Below, piece by piece: positions 1 to 8,885 of a stretch of DNA of 64,000 nt. A program made the position numbers and the translations under genes. The notes beneath the pieces were generated by a model, which was given only the letters and a program-made list of their open reading frames with translations, was not told the origin of the DNA and searched no databases. The stretch covers positions 62,001 through 126,000 of the IMG/VR virus record IMGVR_UViG_3300030339_000003. The stretch is one strand, 5' to 3'. Origin of the DNA: a virus. Numbering within the stretch: the stretch's first letter is position 1; each line of letters starts with the position of its first letter.

Positions 1-1422
1 CACATGATAGTTATAATACGCTTCGCGTAATTGAGCAAACGCATCGTCCACGTTACGCATGTTTTCTTCATCTTTGTCACGGTTGAAGAAAGCTTTAGCA
101 TCTAATACAGAAACCTTTTCAGTACCTTCCTCGATAATTTCATCTTCTAACAAAGGAATCAGTTTAGTAGGATCAGATAAGATCATTTCTTTATCCACAT
201 CTTTAAAACGAATTGAACGAGACGTCCAACCAGCAAATGAAGATTCATTATCAAAGTCATATTGCACTAAGCGCACACAACCACTGAATAATGTTTCTTC
301 TGAACGTTGACTTGGATTTCTTTTTAATACATGTTTAATATATTTCCAGTTGGATTCATCAATGGTAAACCAATTAGACAAACACGTTTTACGGAAATAA
401 CCTTTGATATTAAACATCTGAACATTATCTGGTTTAATATTTTCCAGATCTTCACGGTAACTACCATTAGGACCATAATACGTTTTAGCATACCCATCAT
501 TAACAGGTGGCGCCGCATTATAATCAATAGGCTGATGACGTGATGATTGCGCCATACGTAAAGGAATTTCATACAGCTCTTGGTCACCACGGTATTGTGA
601 CTCAGGACTGTCGATTACTTGAGGCATACCAAATGCTACCAGTTCTGGGAACACTTGAGCACCATTGAGTGAACTTTCTCCTTTATTAGTAAAGTCCATA
701 CGATCGTACGGAGATTGCTCGTCAAACACAGCCCAGATTGCAGAAGCAATTTCTTTCTTCTGTTGGAACTTAGACAACAGTTGAATGATATCTGGGGTTT
801 GGTTATATAAATAATGCTTGGCCTTACTAAAGCCATGCAACCAGGCAATAATTTCAATATTTAAAATATTGACGACTGCTATGTCTAATGCATTAAACAT
901 CTCATTAGGATTGACCGTCATGTTGCCATTCGTTTGGCCTTTCTTTATAATCTCCATCATTAAACGACTGAACCAAAAAGAAGCGTTAGTCATAATGTTG
1001 TTTGAAAAGTCAATGCGCTTTAAAATGAATTGCGCAAATTCTTGTTTGGCTTGAGAGTTCTCATTACCCATACGCCCGTAGTTATTTAAGATCTGATAAA
1101 AACGGGAATGGAAGCGACCTATACGTGATATCTTAGCTTCTTCTAAGAAAGCAATACCATAACGCGCTGCGTGATCGCGATAATAGTTGGTAGTCTCTTT
1201 TGAATTAGCACCACGAGCTTCTTCCAATTGCTGAAGAGTTACGTCTTCATACATATTGTTATATTGTGGATCGTACTCGATAGTTTGCTGCGCCGTGCGA
1301 CGCAGCTCACCACGTAGAGCATTGGTGTAACTATTTTGTTGGGCCATTCCTTGACCCGGTTCGGCACCCGCTCCCGCATTTGGCTGACCAACTGTTGCGG
1401 TGTATTTATTAGGAGCTAACAT
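1..1422 (-). CDS. Unknown phage protein, 3' end cut by the window edge
   Basis: The frame stays open from an ATG at 1422 to base 1, giving at least 474 residues with the C-terminus outside the window. AGGA lies ten bases before the ATG. The N-terminus is Gly/Ala/Pro/Gln-rich and low in complexity, and the rest is soluble, Tyr/Asn-rich and mixed helical. I see no catalytic motif, signal peptide or membrane span. It follows the probable RNAP beta N-terminal gene by 6 bases and is probably cotranscribed with it. I do not recognise the family; by position it may be a conserved phiKZ-group protein encoded next to gp123. Confidence 0.8.
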   Translation of the reverse strand, partial: MLAPNKYTATVGQPNAGAGAEPGQGMAQQNSYTNALRGELRRTAQQTIEYDPQYNNMYEDVTLQQLEEARGANSKETTNYYRDHAARYGIAFLEEAKISRIGRFHSRFYQILNNYGRMGNENSQAKQEFAQFILKRIDFSNNIMTNASFWFSRLMMEIIKKGQTNGNMTVNPNEMFNALDIAVVNILNIEIIAWLHGFSKAKHYLYNQTPDIIQLLSKFQQKKEIASAIWAVFDEQSPYDRMDFTNKGESSLNGAQVFPELVAFGMPQVIDSPESQYRGDQELYEIPLRMAQSSRHQPIDYNAAPPVNDGYAKTYYGPNGSYREDLENIKPDNVQMFNIKGYFRKTCLSNWFTIDESNWKYIKHVLKRNPSQRSEETLFSGCVRLVQYDFDNESSFAGWTSRSIRFKDVDKEMILSDPTKLIPLLEDEIIEEGTEKVSVLDAKAFFNRDKDEENMRNVDDAFAQLREAYYNYHV

Positions 1423-1428
1423 TATTAA

Positions 1429-3111
1429 TTATTCCTGTGAATCGATGGTTCTTATTTCCCTGAACTTTAATCGCTTCTCCATTGACTCAAGTAACTCAAG
1501 TCTTTCCGGCCGCACCCCTGTCAAATTACCGCTGACGGTGTACACACATGGGGCCAGATAACCACTAGCATTCGGGTAAGGTTTGGTTACACGCTGATAG
1601 CTATTGATAAAGGCTTGTGTTGCGTTGGTCAAATTGGCTGTGTCATGAACATCGAAATCCCCAGACGACTGCTTCCTTTTACCCGTGAATACTTTATGCT
1701 GAGGCATGCAACCCAGCATATATTCCGAAAAAGGATTATCTGTTGGTGTGGGTTCCAATATCATATTCGATATACGCGCGTTATCGATTGACCGCAGCTT
1801 AAAGCTATTATTAGTCAAGAACTGTTTAAGTTTGTGGTAACTTAATTCGGAATTATTTTTGATATAATGTTTAAATTGGTTTGCTAATGTGATCATACAG
1901 TCGAACGTGAATTCCAACGAAGCAAGCTCTTTATGCAACATTGAACTACGATCGGTAGTTTGAACAATTTCAGAACGGTTGGCAATGATGTAGTTGAATA
2001 GTTCAAATATATCTTTGACATAAACCGACTGAGACGCAAAGTTTTTGATTGAATCCTCGTCTAAGTAATCGTTGTTGATGGAATCAAAATGTTCCAGCAT
2101 TAAACGCATGATGTATTCGTTGGTATCACCAGGACGAACACTGCAACGTCCGATTAATAATTTCCAATAGTCAGGGTTATCGATCTGGTCTAGATCAAAG
2201 TAGGATGGCATACAGCTTGCTACGAACAATAAGCCCGCACAATACTGCAAACCGATACTACTGAGTTCTTTACGACGCACATCTTTATTACGTATCGCGA
2301 TAGCAATATCCAGCGAAACGAATTCACCCAAGAATTTGTTATTTGAAGCACCACTCAATGTAAAGATTTCCCAACGATCTTCGGGTTTACATTGACTGAC
2401 CAAAACATCCACAGAACCAATTTCGTAATCACATTCGCCATAACGACTGATCGCTTGATCGAAGCCAATGTTACCAAACAAATACCAGGCCAATAAAGGA
2501 TAAGGTGTTTTCTTGCTAGTAACGTCACGGGTACTTGATGCAGAATAGAAACGGTTAGCGGCTAAGTTAATGTTAAAAGTAGAATGCGGTAGATTTGGAA
2601 CTTCCGTATGGACTTTATCGAAACGGAAGAACTCTGCACCAATTTTAGTTTTCAGTGACAATACTTTAAAGAAGATAGACTTCTCTTTCGTCACAGACAA
2701 ACCACGTTCTGCTAATACGATCTGGAGTGAGTACATTGAGTCACGCAAGAACATATCACCATAACGATCACAAAAAGATAGCATTGTGTAAATCGGTGGT
2801 AACGGCATTTTTTCACCGGTAGTGGGATTAATCCAGCTGAAGTTAATCGTTACTGGATAATACGACTCACGATGTGTTTCATAAACCTTAGGTTGCTTGT
2901 TCTTTAAGTACTGAATAAACTCCTTTGGTTTAACACGTTTGATCCCATCGAACACAACGCCTTTATCTTCGACGCTGCCAAAGATCATACGGTAAATATT
3001 GTTTAACCAGCGATGACCACCCTCAAATTGCTTGAGATGAAACCCTTCAGTGATTGCCTTATTAAAACGAGGCATTGTTTCATCTACACGCTTTACTAAT
3101 CTAGGGTCCAT
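1429..3111 (-). CDS. Probable non-virion RNA polymerase beta N-terminal subunit (phiKZ gp123-like)
   Basis: 560 residues. Near the C-terminus two stretches line up with the rifampicin region of bacterial RNAP beta: NPFSEY (about 459-464) resembles NPLSEI, and GYLAPCVYTVSGNLTGV (about 517-533) resembles GRICPIETPEGPNIGL. This suggests the N-terminal half of a split beta subunit. The position two genes past the major capsid gene matches phiKZ gp123 beside gp120, an established subunit of the non-virion RNAP that transcribes late genes. The start at 3111 was chosen because GGGAG lies five bases upstream; an ATG at 3114 and a GTG at 3123 are alternatives. The match is by eye and distant; synteny strengthens it. 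Confidence 0.7.
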   Translation of the reverse strand: MDPRLVKRVDETMPRFNKAITEGFHLKQFEGGHRWLNNIYRMIFGSVEDKGVVFDGIKRVKPKEFIQYLKNKQPKVYETHRESYYPVTINFSWINPTTGEKMPLPPIYTMLSFCDRYGDMFLRDSMYSLQIVLAERGLSVTKEKSIFFKVLSLKTKIGAEFFRFDKVHTEVPNLPHSTFNINLAANRFYSASSTRDVTSKKTPYPLLAWYLFGNIGFDQAISRYGECDYEIGSVDVLVSQCKPEDRWEIFTLSGASNNKFLGEFVSLDIAIAIRNKDVRRKELSSIGLQYCAGLLFVASCMPSYFDLDQIDNPDYWKLLIGRCSVRPGDTNEYIMRLMLEHFDSINNDYLDEDSIKNFASQSVYVKDIFELFNYIIANRSEIVQTTDRSSMLHKELASLEFTFDCMITLANQFKHYIKNNSELSYHKLKQFLTNNSFKLRSIDNARISNMILEPTPTDNPFSEYMLGCMPQHKVFTGKRKQSSGDFDVHDTANLTNATQAFINSYQRVTKPYPNASGYLAPCVYTVSGNLTGVRPERLELLESMEKRLKFREIRTIDSQE

Positions 3112-3134
3112 CATAACTCCCACAAGTCAATTAT

Positions 3135-4148
3135 TTAACACATCAACTTGTAAACCGTTAGACCTAACCCTAGCACAGCTGAGATGTTCTTCACCGTAGA
3201 ACCGAAACCATCGTGTTGACTTTTTAGTTTCAACATATTGAATTCACTCTTTTGCGTCGCTTCCTTTATTGTGTAACTTTCCTTTAACCTTCCAATGCTA
3301 GAAGCGTGGTTAGCTAACTTAATTTCAAGTTGAGCAATTTTACCGATTTGTCGTATCGCATCATCTGCATATACTTGGATCGATTTCTTATTTTCTACTG
3401 CCTGCTTTTCTAGTTTGATTATTTTCTCTGTATTGCCTCCTTGTAGTTCTGCTTCTCTTTTTGTGGTAAATATACCATACTCTTCCAGTAATTTTTCATT
3501 AATATCATTAAACCCAAAGTATTTCTTTAAATAAACATTTCCATCAATATTTGAAACTATGTACAAGCCGGGTACGGCATTTAGTGTACGCTGACTTTCT
3601 AACTTAATTGCCCTGCCTAATAAATTAACCCAAAGTGATCCATAACGGTTATCAGGATCCACCAGTTGAATGGAGGTCGTCAAACTATTATCTTTTAACT
3701 CTGTGTCTTCTAACTTATCAAGTGCAGCTTGTGGTGTGTTACGCGCGTGTTTATTTGATCGGTTCTCTGATGCAAATAAAGTTATGCCTAACATTTCTGA
3801 ATGTATTACGTCGTTCTCTACTGTATGCTTTGCTGTTAACTTAATAGTCGTTGCAAAAGCACGATTACCAGAATAGGTGCCCAACATTCTTTTCTTTTCT
3901 TCTTCTAACCACACGATCATGTTTTGGATGATTTCTTTATCCAAAGGAGTCAACGCATCGTCAATGTTTAAACGCAACATCGCAATGTCTACATTTAATA
4001 ATTTTACTTCAATGTTTTGTTCTTTATATACTGACGGCTTTTCAGGACGTGCTACTTCGTAAGACAAGCCACCTTTTACTTTAACCCAGATAGAACTATC
4101 TGAAGTGTTATCAATACGATAACTCAACTTAAACCCATTTGTTGACAT
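3135..4148 (-). CDS. Unknown protein with coiled coil and C-terminal membrane anchor
   Basis: 337 residues. The N-terminal 200 residues look like a compact mixed domain of no family I recognise. Residues about 240-315 are rich in Lys, Glu, Gln and Ala with heptad spacing, suggesting a coiled coil. The last 20 residues (NISAVLGLGLTVYKLMC) form a hydrophobic segment, so the protein is probably tail-anchored in the inner membrane or a phage-made membrane compartment. It is preceded by a CTATATTAT promoter-like element at 4206-4219, so it may be an early gene although it lies between the capsid and RNAP genes. AGGA precedes the ATG. Function unknown. Confidence 0.8.
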   Translation of the reverse strand: MSTNGFKLSYRIDNTSDSSIWVKVKGGLSYEVARPEKPSVYKEQNIEVKLLNVDIAMLRLNIDDALTPLDKEIIQNMIVWLEEEKKRMLGTYSGNRAFATTIKLTAKHTVENDVIHSEMLGITLFASENRSNKHARNTPQAALDKLEDTELKDNSLTTSIQLVDPDNRYGSLWVNLLGRAIKLESQRTLNAVPGLYIVSNIDGNVYLKKYFGFNDINEKLLEEYGIFTTKREAELQGGNTEKIIKLEKQAVENKKSIQVYADDAIRQIGKIAQLEIKLANHASSIGRLKESYTIKEATQKSEFNMLKLKSQHDGFGSTVKNISAVLGLGLTVYKLMC

Positions 4149-4163
4149 TACATTTTATCCTAA

Positions 4164-4181
4164 TTTTTTTGGCCAAAAAAA
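4164..4181. repeat. Perfect 18-bp palindrome in a 5' leader
   Basis: Seven T, GGCC, seven A, with exact dyad symmetry, between the promoter-like element at 4206-4219 and the ATG at 4148. In RNA it could form a weak A-U stem; in DNA it could be a protein-binding site. No known element is recognised. Confidence 0.5.
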
Positions 4182-4205
4182 TCAACTATGTTCAGTGTTA
4201 CCAAT

Positions 4206-4219
4206 AGATAATATAGGCT
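4206..4219 (-). promoter_or_regulatory. phiKZ early-type promoter-like element
   Basis: Minus strand reads AGCCTATATTATCT, nearly the same as the copy at 55903-55916 and close to those at 50981-50994 and 60973-60986. phiKZ early promoters, used by the virion RNAP, share TATATTAC in an AT-rich setting. It lies about 60 bases before the gene starting at 4148. Confidence 0.5.
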
Positions 4220-4250
4220 TCAAATATAAACGGCTAAATATAAATAAGGT

Positions 4251-4286
4251 TAATACTCCTACTCCCTTGCGGGAGTAGGAGTATTA
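4251..4286 (-). terminator. Hairpin terminator after the major capsid gene
   Basis: Perfect 16-bp stem with a TTGC loop, read as GCAA (a GNRA tetraloop) in the minus-strand RNA. It lies 81 bases beyond the capsid stop, far more than the 3-21 bases seen elsewhere, but 22 bases beyond the stop of the -1 frame extension. Confidence 0.85.
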
Positions 4287-4308
4287 TATTTAAGACGACT
4301 GTCTTTTA

Positions 4309-4398
4309 TTACAGCAAGTATTCGGTATCACTTAGACTACCATAGTACGTTGCCGGAATACGAAGAGTTAAGGCGCCGTCACGTCTTTGGTAAAAACC
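4309..4398 (-). other. Candidate -1 frameshift site and C-terminal extension of the major capsid protein
   Basis: The capsid frame ends at 4368. The -1 frame is open across the stop and continues to tandem TAA TAA at 4306-4311, ending in RIPATYYGSLSDTEYLL. A run GGTTTTTA at 4391-4398 (capsid codons GTT TTT ACC) lets the Phe tRNA re-pair one base back. From memory it resembles the GGUUUUC slip site of T7 gene 10, which makes the longer capsid form 10B. A slip there would replace the last seven residues with 27 others. The new stop lies 22 bases from the terminator, the normal spacing in this genome. Not proven; the alternative is an unusually long 3' leader. Confidence 0.45.
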
Positions 4399-6617
4399 GG
4401 TTTCACTTCGGTGTTAACCAGTTCTACTTTGCTTACCGCGTCAGGATCAACAGCGCCAGCAGTAGTAGCAACAGACTGACCAGGAGCGGTACGAATGTTA
4501 ACGCCACCCAGTTTGCTGAAGACACCATTGTCGTCCAGGAAGTCAACAGCGTCGAGGATGTCGAGACGACCCATCAGCACGTTGAGGTTCCATTGACGGT
4601 AGCAAGGCATGGTCATCATGACGCCGTAGTCTACGGTACCACGAGTTACGTTGCCGTGCAGAACGATGTTTTCTTTAGCGATGTTAACGCCAACACCGGC
4701 CAGTGGGTTGATACGATCTTCGGTAGAGTCATTGGTAGGGATAATGAAGATCTTACCAATCATCAGGTCGAAGTTAGTTGGAACGATTTCGAAGTTCTGC
4801 ATGGCAGAAATACGGGAATCGCCAACACGCATCAGGAAGCGCGCCAGGTTCTGGTGAGCAATGACGGTCCATTTGGTTTTCTCAACGCCAGAGTACTCGT
4901 TGATAGCCGCGATGTTCGATTTGAATTCCAGAGCTGCTGCAATATCCTGGATTTCATAAAGAACCAGCGCACAAATGTTTTCGAACACGTCAACGTTGTC
5001 CGGAGAGCTGATATGATCTTGGATACGCAGGGAGCGCAGTACTGCAGCTGGGCGGCAGAACATACGACCTGGCAGATCATTACCACCGGTGTTGTTATCA
5101 ACAACAGGCTGGCCATCGATGCTACGCAGATAATCGAAGTGATTAAACGCTTCATCGAATGCTTTACGGGAACAGCGAGTCTGAATGGTCACACCCATAT
5201 AGGAGATCGCATCATCCAGAGATTCTTTGTTCACGTCTTCTGCACGCACAGGGTATTTGACGGAAACAGGAGTCTGACGGTTAGTGGTCAGTTCTTTGTT
5301 TGCATCATACACTTCCAGGCGGTAACCGAAGTTGCCGTTGTTGGCGTTGGTCAGGTTCATTTCAGGTGTTGCACCGTTAACGGTAGAACCCTGCAGTTTG
5401 CGCATCAGAACTTTCTCTGCATCGGTGCCGTTCACGTGAGTGATACGAGCGCCATCAACCAGACGGGTCAGTGATTCGATAACCACTTTACCGGTAGTCA
5501 GAGACAGGGCAGTTGTTTGACGGTTATAACGACCAGTCATACGGATGTGCAGGTTAGGCTCGTAACCAGCAGTATAGAACGCCTGGAACAGAGCTTTAGC
5601 AGAAGCGCCTTCATCATCAACGATCTGAGATGCGGCAACATGACGCAGAGAAATATCAACGTCACGGTCGTTCGAGTTCTGACCGATAGACGTTGGCGCC
5701 ATATTGGTGTTGGTCATTGAGCTAGTGTCAATGAAGAACTGGATTTTAGTACCGTCGAGAGTACCTTCAACGCCGACTTCGGTGATGCGGATAGATGCTG
5801 ATTCGATATCATCAGTATCAGTCCAACCACGTTGGCCAGGAGCTTGGCAAAGACCGAGCAGTGAAGGAATAGACGCAGGAACCGCCAGCATTTGGGTCAG
5901 GTGGTCTTGACGGCCATATGCGTCGCCGGAAGCGTAAGCAGCAGGAGTAGCAGCTTTGATAGTAGGATCCAGGAACAGATCGTAGTTATCATCAGCTTCT
6001 TCTTCTGGGAATACCGGGTAGATGCGCAGCAGATCGTCTTTGAACAGATCGCCAGTACGCAGCACACCGAAGATCGGAGTCAGTTCAGTCATTGATTCCC
6101 ATGCGTTTGCGCCGTTGACATAAGAGCCAACACCCGCAGCACGGACGTTCATGCGAACACCTTCGTCTTCGTATTTGATCTGGATAGTTTTGTACAGCTG
6201 CTCAGCAGCGGCAGTTTGCAGACGGGTCTGAGTGTTCAGAACGATGTTAACTGCTTTGGTAGTAGCTGAGCTACCTTCAAAGTTGTTCATCGTAAAGCCT
6301 TCAAGACCTTCGCGTTTTGCCATAGACTTTACGTCAGCGTCGGTAATAACGTTTTCAACAGCTTTTGCGTAGTCAGTACGACCCATAGAGGCAGCGACCG
6401 CGGAGAAGTTTGAAGCGTTAACGTTTTGTTTCAGACCGCGACCAAAAGCAGAGACACCGGATTCAGCATTGCTAAAACCATTCAGTTGCTGTTCAGCGGC
6501 GCCAAAAGATTCCATACCGGATAAGGAGGAGAACTTTTTGTTATCAATCAGATCCAGTGTTTCTTTAACCAGGTTACCGGAAAGGCGAACGCTGGCGCGA
6601 ACATCTTTTAAAGTCAT
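4368..6617 (-). CDS. Major capsid protein (phiKZ gp120-like)
   Basis: 749 residues, almost exactly the length of phiKZ gp120. It forms the icosahedral shell. The N-terminal 100 residues look like a delta/propeptide region with candidate head-protease sites of the (S/A/G)-X-E type: GME at 34-36, AAE at 40-42 and NAE at 50-52. The mature part is rich in Asn, Asp, Thr and Val, as in HK97-fold capsids. The gene is visibly richer in G+C and CTG codons than its neighbours, fitting high expression. AAGGAT sits six bases before the ATG, with a TTTTATG promoter-like element and a perfect 16-bp palindrome upstream. A -1 frame extension is possible at the 3' end. Identification rests on length, composition and synteny. 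Confidence 0.85.
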   Translation of the reverse strand: MTLKDVRASVRLSGNLVKETLDLIDNKKFSSLSGMESFGAAEQQLNGFSNAESGVSAFGRGLKQNVNASNFSAVAASMGRTDYAKAVENVITDADVKSMAKREGLEGFTMNNFEGSSATTKAVNIVLNTQTRLQTAAAEQLYKTIQIKYEDEGVRMNVRAAGVGSYVNGANAWESMTELTPIFGVLRTGDLFKDDLLRIYPVFPEEEADDNYDLFLDPTIKAATPAAYASGDAYGRQDHLTQMLAVPASIPSLLGLCQAPGQRGWTDTDDIESASIRITEVGVEGTLDGTKIQFFIDTSSMTNTNMAPTSIGQNSNDRDVDISLRHVAASQIVDDEGASAKALFQAFYTAGYEPNLHIRMTGRYNRQTTALSLTTGKVVIESLTRLVDGARITHVNGTDAEKVLMRKLQGSTVNGATPEMNLTNANNGNFGYRLEVYDANKELTTNRQTPVSVKYPVRAEDVNKESLDDAISYMGVTIQTRCSRKAFDEAFNHFDYLRSIDGQPVVDNNTGGNDLPGRMFCRPAAVLRSLRIQDHISSPDNVDVFENICALVLYEIQDIAAALEFKSNIAAINEYSGVEKTKWTVIAHQNLARFLMRVGDSRISAMQNFEIVPTNFDLMIGKIFIIPTNDSTEDRINPLAGVGVNIAKENIVLHGNVTRGTVDYGVMMTMPCYRQWNLNVLMGRLDILDAVDFLDDNGVFSKLGGVNIRTAPGQSVATTAGAVDPDAVSKVELVNTEVKPVFTKDVTAP

Positions 6618-6662
6618 GTGCTAATCCTTAATTAAGCGAATTTTTTAGTACTCGATATAAAT

Positions 6663-6678
6663 AAACAAATATTTGTTT
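6663..6678. repeat. Perfect 16-bp palindrome upstream of the capsid gene
   Basis: AAACAAATATTTGTTT, with exact dyad symmetry and no loop, about 45 bases upstream of the capsid ATG and just downstream of the promoter-like TTTTATG. It would fit an operator or a leader structure; no known binding motif is recognised. Confidence 0.5.
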
Positions 6679-6685
6679 GCTCAAC

Positions 6686-6694
6686 GCATAAAAT
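6686..6694 (-). promoter_or_regulatory. Late-type promoter-like element (TTTTATG) for the capsid gene
   Basis: Minus strand reads ATTTTATGC about 70 bases before the capsid ATG. The same word occurs between operons at 13783, 17098, 22905 and 33111. phiKZ non-virion RNAP promoters have a short TATG core. Confidence 0.4.
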
Positions 6695-6709
6695 ACTACT
6701 TAGATGGTT

Positions 6710-7267
6710 TCAGTAACCTTGTTCTAGCGCATAGAATGCGTTGCTCAAAGTGAATTCATCTGGACCTACATTTACTATAGGATTAAAGTGAACGTCCTGA
6801 TAACCATATACACGGAATAAAACATCAGTGATTGCTAATGAAAGTTTGTCCCCTTCCAATAAAGTCCAGCCGGGATAGTCGATTTCCTTACTGCCTTTGT
6901 TAGCAATCATAACTACAATCCCGGAATTACCGTTATGGTAGAAATATGAGTTATGTTGATCTAACAATTCAATAAAATATTGTGTAATGTCTGCGCCGTT
7001 CTCAACACGAGCTTTAAGTGGCTTGTGTTCTGGCAAATCACTGCCTTCAAAATAATCGCGATGCTCTTGTTTACCCAAGAGATTCGCCATCACTCGTTGA
7101 AGTAAAATGAAACTGGCTGCCTCATCAAATGATAAATTTTTATGAAGTGCTGTGACGTTATCCAGCTCTGAATATCCTATACCTACTTTTTTAATAAGAT
7201 CATTTAGGTCTTCAGTGACGAGCAAAAAATCGATCTTAGTATTTTTGTTCTTTAAAATAAATTTCAT
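6710..7267 (-). CDS. Unknown 185-residue protein upstream of the capsid gene
   Basis: Soluble acidic protein with no signal peptide, membrane span or motif I recognise. The start at 7267 (MKFILKNKNT) is preferred because GGTGG precedes it and it avoids the divergently transcribed ATPase gene. An in-frame ATG at 7297 would overlap that gene by nine bases. It ends 92 bases before the capsid start with no hairpin between, though the capsid has its own promoter-like element. Function unknown; position suggests a role linked to head assembly or late expression, but this is only context. Confidence 0.75.
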   Translation of the reverse strand: MKFILKNKNTKIDFLLVTEDLNDLIKKVGIGYSELDNVTALHKNLSFDEAASFILLQRVMANLLGKQEHRDYFEGSDLPEHKPLKARVENGADITQYFIELLDQHNSYFYHNGNSGIVVMIANKGSKEIDYPGWTLLEGDKLSLAITDVLFRVYGYQDVHFNPIVNVGPDEFTLSNAFYALEQGY

Positions 7268-7288
7268 ATCTACCACCGGAGTTAAGAA

Positions 7289-8839
7289 ATGGGACATCTG
7301 TTAATGTTGGTAAAAGTATTAACGTGCTTTTATCATGCCAAGACTTTAAAAGACAAACTGCTAATGAACGAATTGGCTGATTTGTTAAAGACCATCAAAA
7401 CGCCGACAACAGATGTATTTGTTCAAGACCGTAAAGTAGATGCCGAAATTCGTTCTACTATAGATTGGGTCATAGAACAACCAGATGATGAAGCAATCAT
7501 AAAATCAATGCTTTTGCAACGTGTTTATAGCTTTGTAAACAACGCACCGGAACTTAAAGAACTCATTAGTGCAGGATTTGAAGATTATCCGACTAGTGAA
7601 CGTACTCGTCAAATTATTTATAAACATATCGAAGAAATTCGTAAAGAACAAGAAAATACAAAGATCAATACAGCTTTAAAGAAAAAGTTTAAAGATTTTC
7701 ACTTTAAAGAATTGCATACCTTGGGTAAAACTGAATGGCTTGACTTGATGGAAGCTATTCAAAATAAAGTTAACCATAACTACAATGAAGAAAAACAAAC
7801 AGAAATTGTTGAATCGGTAAACAGTGAAGATAAAAACGTATTCTTAGAAATTGTACAACGAGCACAGAACGAAAGTAATGGCAGTGGTATTATCAAGTTA
7901 GGCATTCAAGGCATGAACCGTGGGTTAGGTCCAGACCAAGGTCAACGTCGTGGTAAGACTTACTTATGGAACGCATTGACTAACCGTGGTAAGTCTTTAA
8001 TGATGGGTCATGCAATTGCAAGTTGTGGTTTGTATAACAAAGCTCAACCTATGTTGCGTAACAAAGCTAAGATACCTACAATCGTCCTGGACTCTGCGGA
8101 AGATGGCATTGAACTTATCCTAACCCGTATGTACAAACTTATCAGTGTGGCTAAGACAGGCACTGTAGTGCCGTTTGAAGAAGTCACTGCTGAAATTGTT
8201 CACAAAACTATTACCGAAGCCTTTATTGAAAATGGTTGGTATTTTGTATTCAACCAAATTGAACCTAACAAAGATAACTTTAATAACTTCTGTTCACGTC
8301 TCCGTCGTTTAGAAATGAAAGGTCACGAAATCATTTACTACGTTTATGATTATCTGGCTATGATGGAACTCGATGGCATTATCGGTGACTCCAAGTCTGA
8401 CCGGTTACAGATGTTATTACGTAAAGCTCGTGCCTTTACTTCTGCTCGTGGTATTTGTTTCAATACACCTCATCAACTTAACCCTGACGCTAAACGATTA
8501 TTACGAGAATCAGATGATGACTCGGAAATATACTTCGCACAGATGGTTGCCGGTAAGTCAATGACCGAAGGGTCTACTAAATTGACGAACGAAGTTGATG
8601 CTGAAATAACTATACATGTTGCCAAAACAACAACCGGTAGTTATTTCACTTACGCCATAGGTAAGATTCGTGGTGAAGCGGGGGAAATAGAATACAGCTT
8701 TGGTATTTATGATCTAGACCCTGTGTTAGGGTTAGTGCATGATATCAATGAGAAGAAACCTAAATGTCGTCGTAAGATAAGTCAACGCTTTAATGAGAAC
8801 GGTGATACCGTAGATGATTGGGATGCCTTAGCGGCATAA
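7289..8839 (+). CDS. DnaB/RecA-type P-loop ATPase, probable replicative helicase
   Basis: 516 residues. An N-terminal helical part (1-190) precedes a RecA-like core. The core has KLGIQGMNRGLGPDQGQRRG (about 203-222), resembling the entry to the DnaB ATPase domain, and a degenerate P-loop NALTNRGKS (228-236) that keeps GKS but lacks the first Gly. It also has a Walker B-like strand YYVYDYLAMMELDG and a segment with TPHQLNPDAKR that resembles the DnaB H4/sensor region. It probably unwinds DNA at the phage fork. The start at 7289 has GGAG eight bases upstream; MNEL at residue 27 is an alternative. A bidirectional terminator follows. Helicase activity is inferred. Confidence 0.7.
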   Translation: MGHLLMLVKVLTCFYHAKTLKDKLLMNELADLLKTIKTPTTDVFVQDRKVDAEIRSTIDWVIEQPDDEAIIKSMLLQRVYSFVNNAPELKELISAGFEDYPTSERTRQIIYKHIEEIRKEQENTKINTALKKKFKDFHFKELHTLGKTEWLDLMEAIQNKVNHNYNEEKQTEIVESVNSEDKNVFLEIVQRAQNESNGSGIIKLGIQGMNRGLGPDQGQRRGKTYLWNALTNRGKSLMMGHAIASCGLYNKAQPMLRNKAKIPTIVLDSAEDGIELILTRMYKLISVAKTGTVVPFEEVTAEIVHKTITEAFIENGWYFVFNQIEPNKDNFNNFCSRLRRLEMKGHEIIYYVYDYLAMMELDGIIGDSKSDRLQMLLRKARAFTSARGICFNTPHQLNPDAKRLLRESDDDSEIYFAQMVAGKSMTEGSTKLTNEVDAEITIHVAKTTTGSYFTYAIGKIRGEAGEIEYSFGIYDLDPVLGLVHDINEKKPKCRRKISQRFNENGDTVDDWDALAA

Positions 8840-8850
8840 AAGCAAACATA

Positions 8851-8882
8851 TAACTACTACTCCCGCAAGGGAGTAGTAGTTA
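8851..8882. terminator. Bidirectional hairpin between convergent genes
   Basis: Perfect 14-bp stem with GCAA loop (GNRA on the plus transcript). It lies 11 bases after the plus-strand ATPase stop and 3 bases from the stop of the minus-strand gene at 8886. Nearly the same stem recurs at 41678-41709. Confidence 0.85.
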
Positions 8883-8885
8883 GTA

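Noticed and set aside
4350-5474. 374-codon open frame on the plus strand, opposite the major capsid gene
   Set aside because: It lies wholly antisense to the capsid gene. Its composition (many His, Gln, Arg, Phe) is that of a reversed frame in a G+C-rich, codon-biased gene, and it has no ribosome site.
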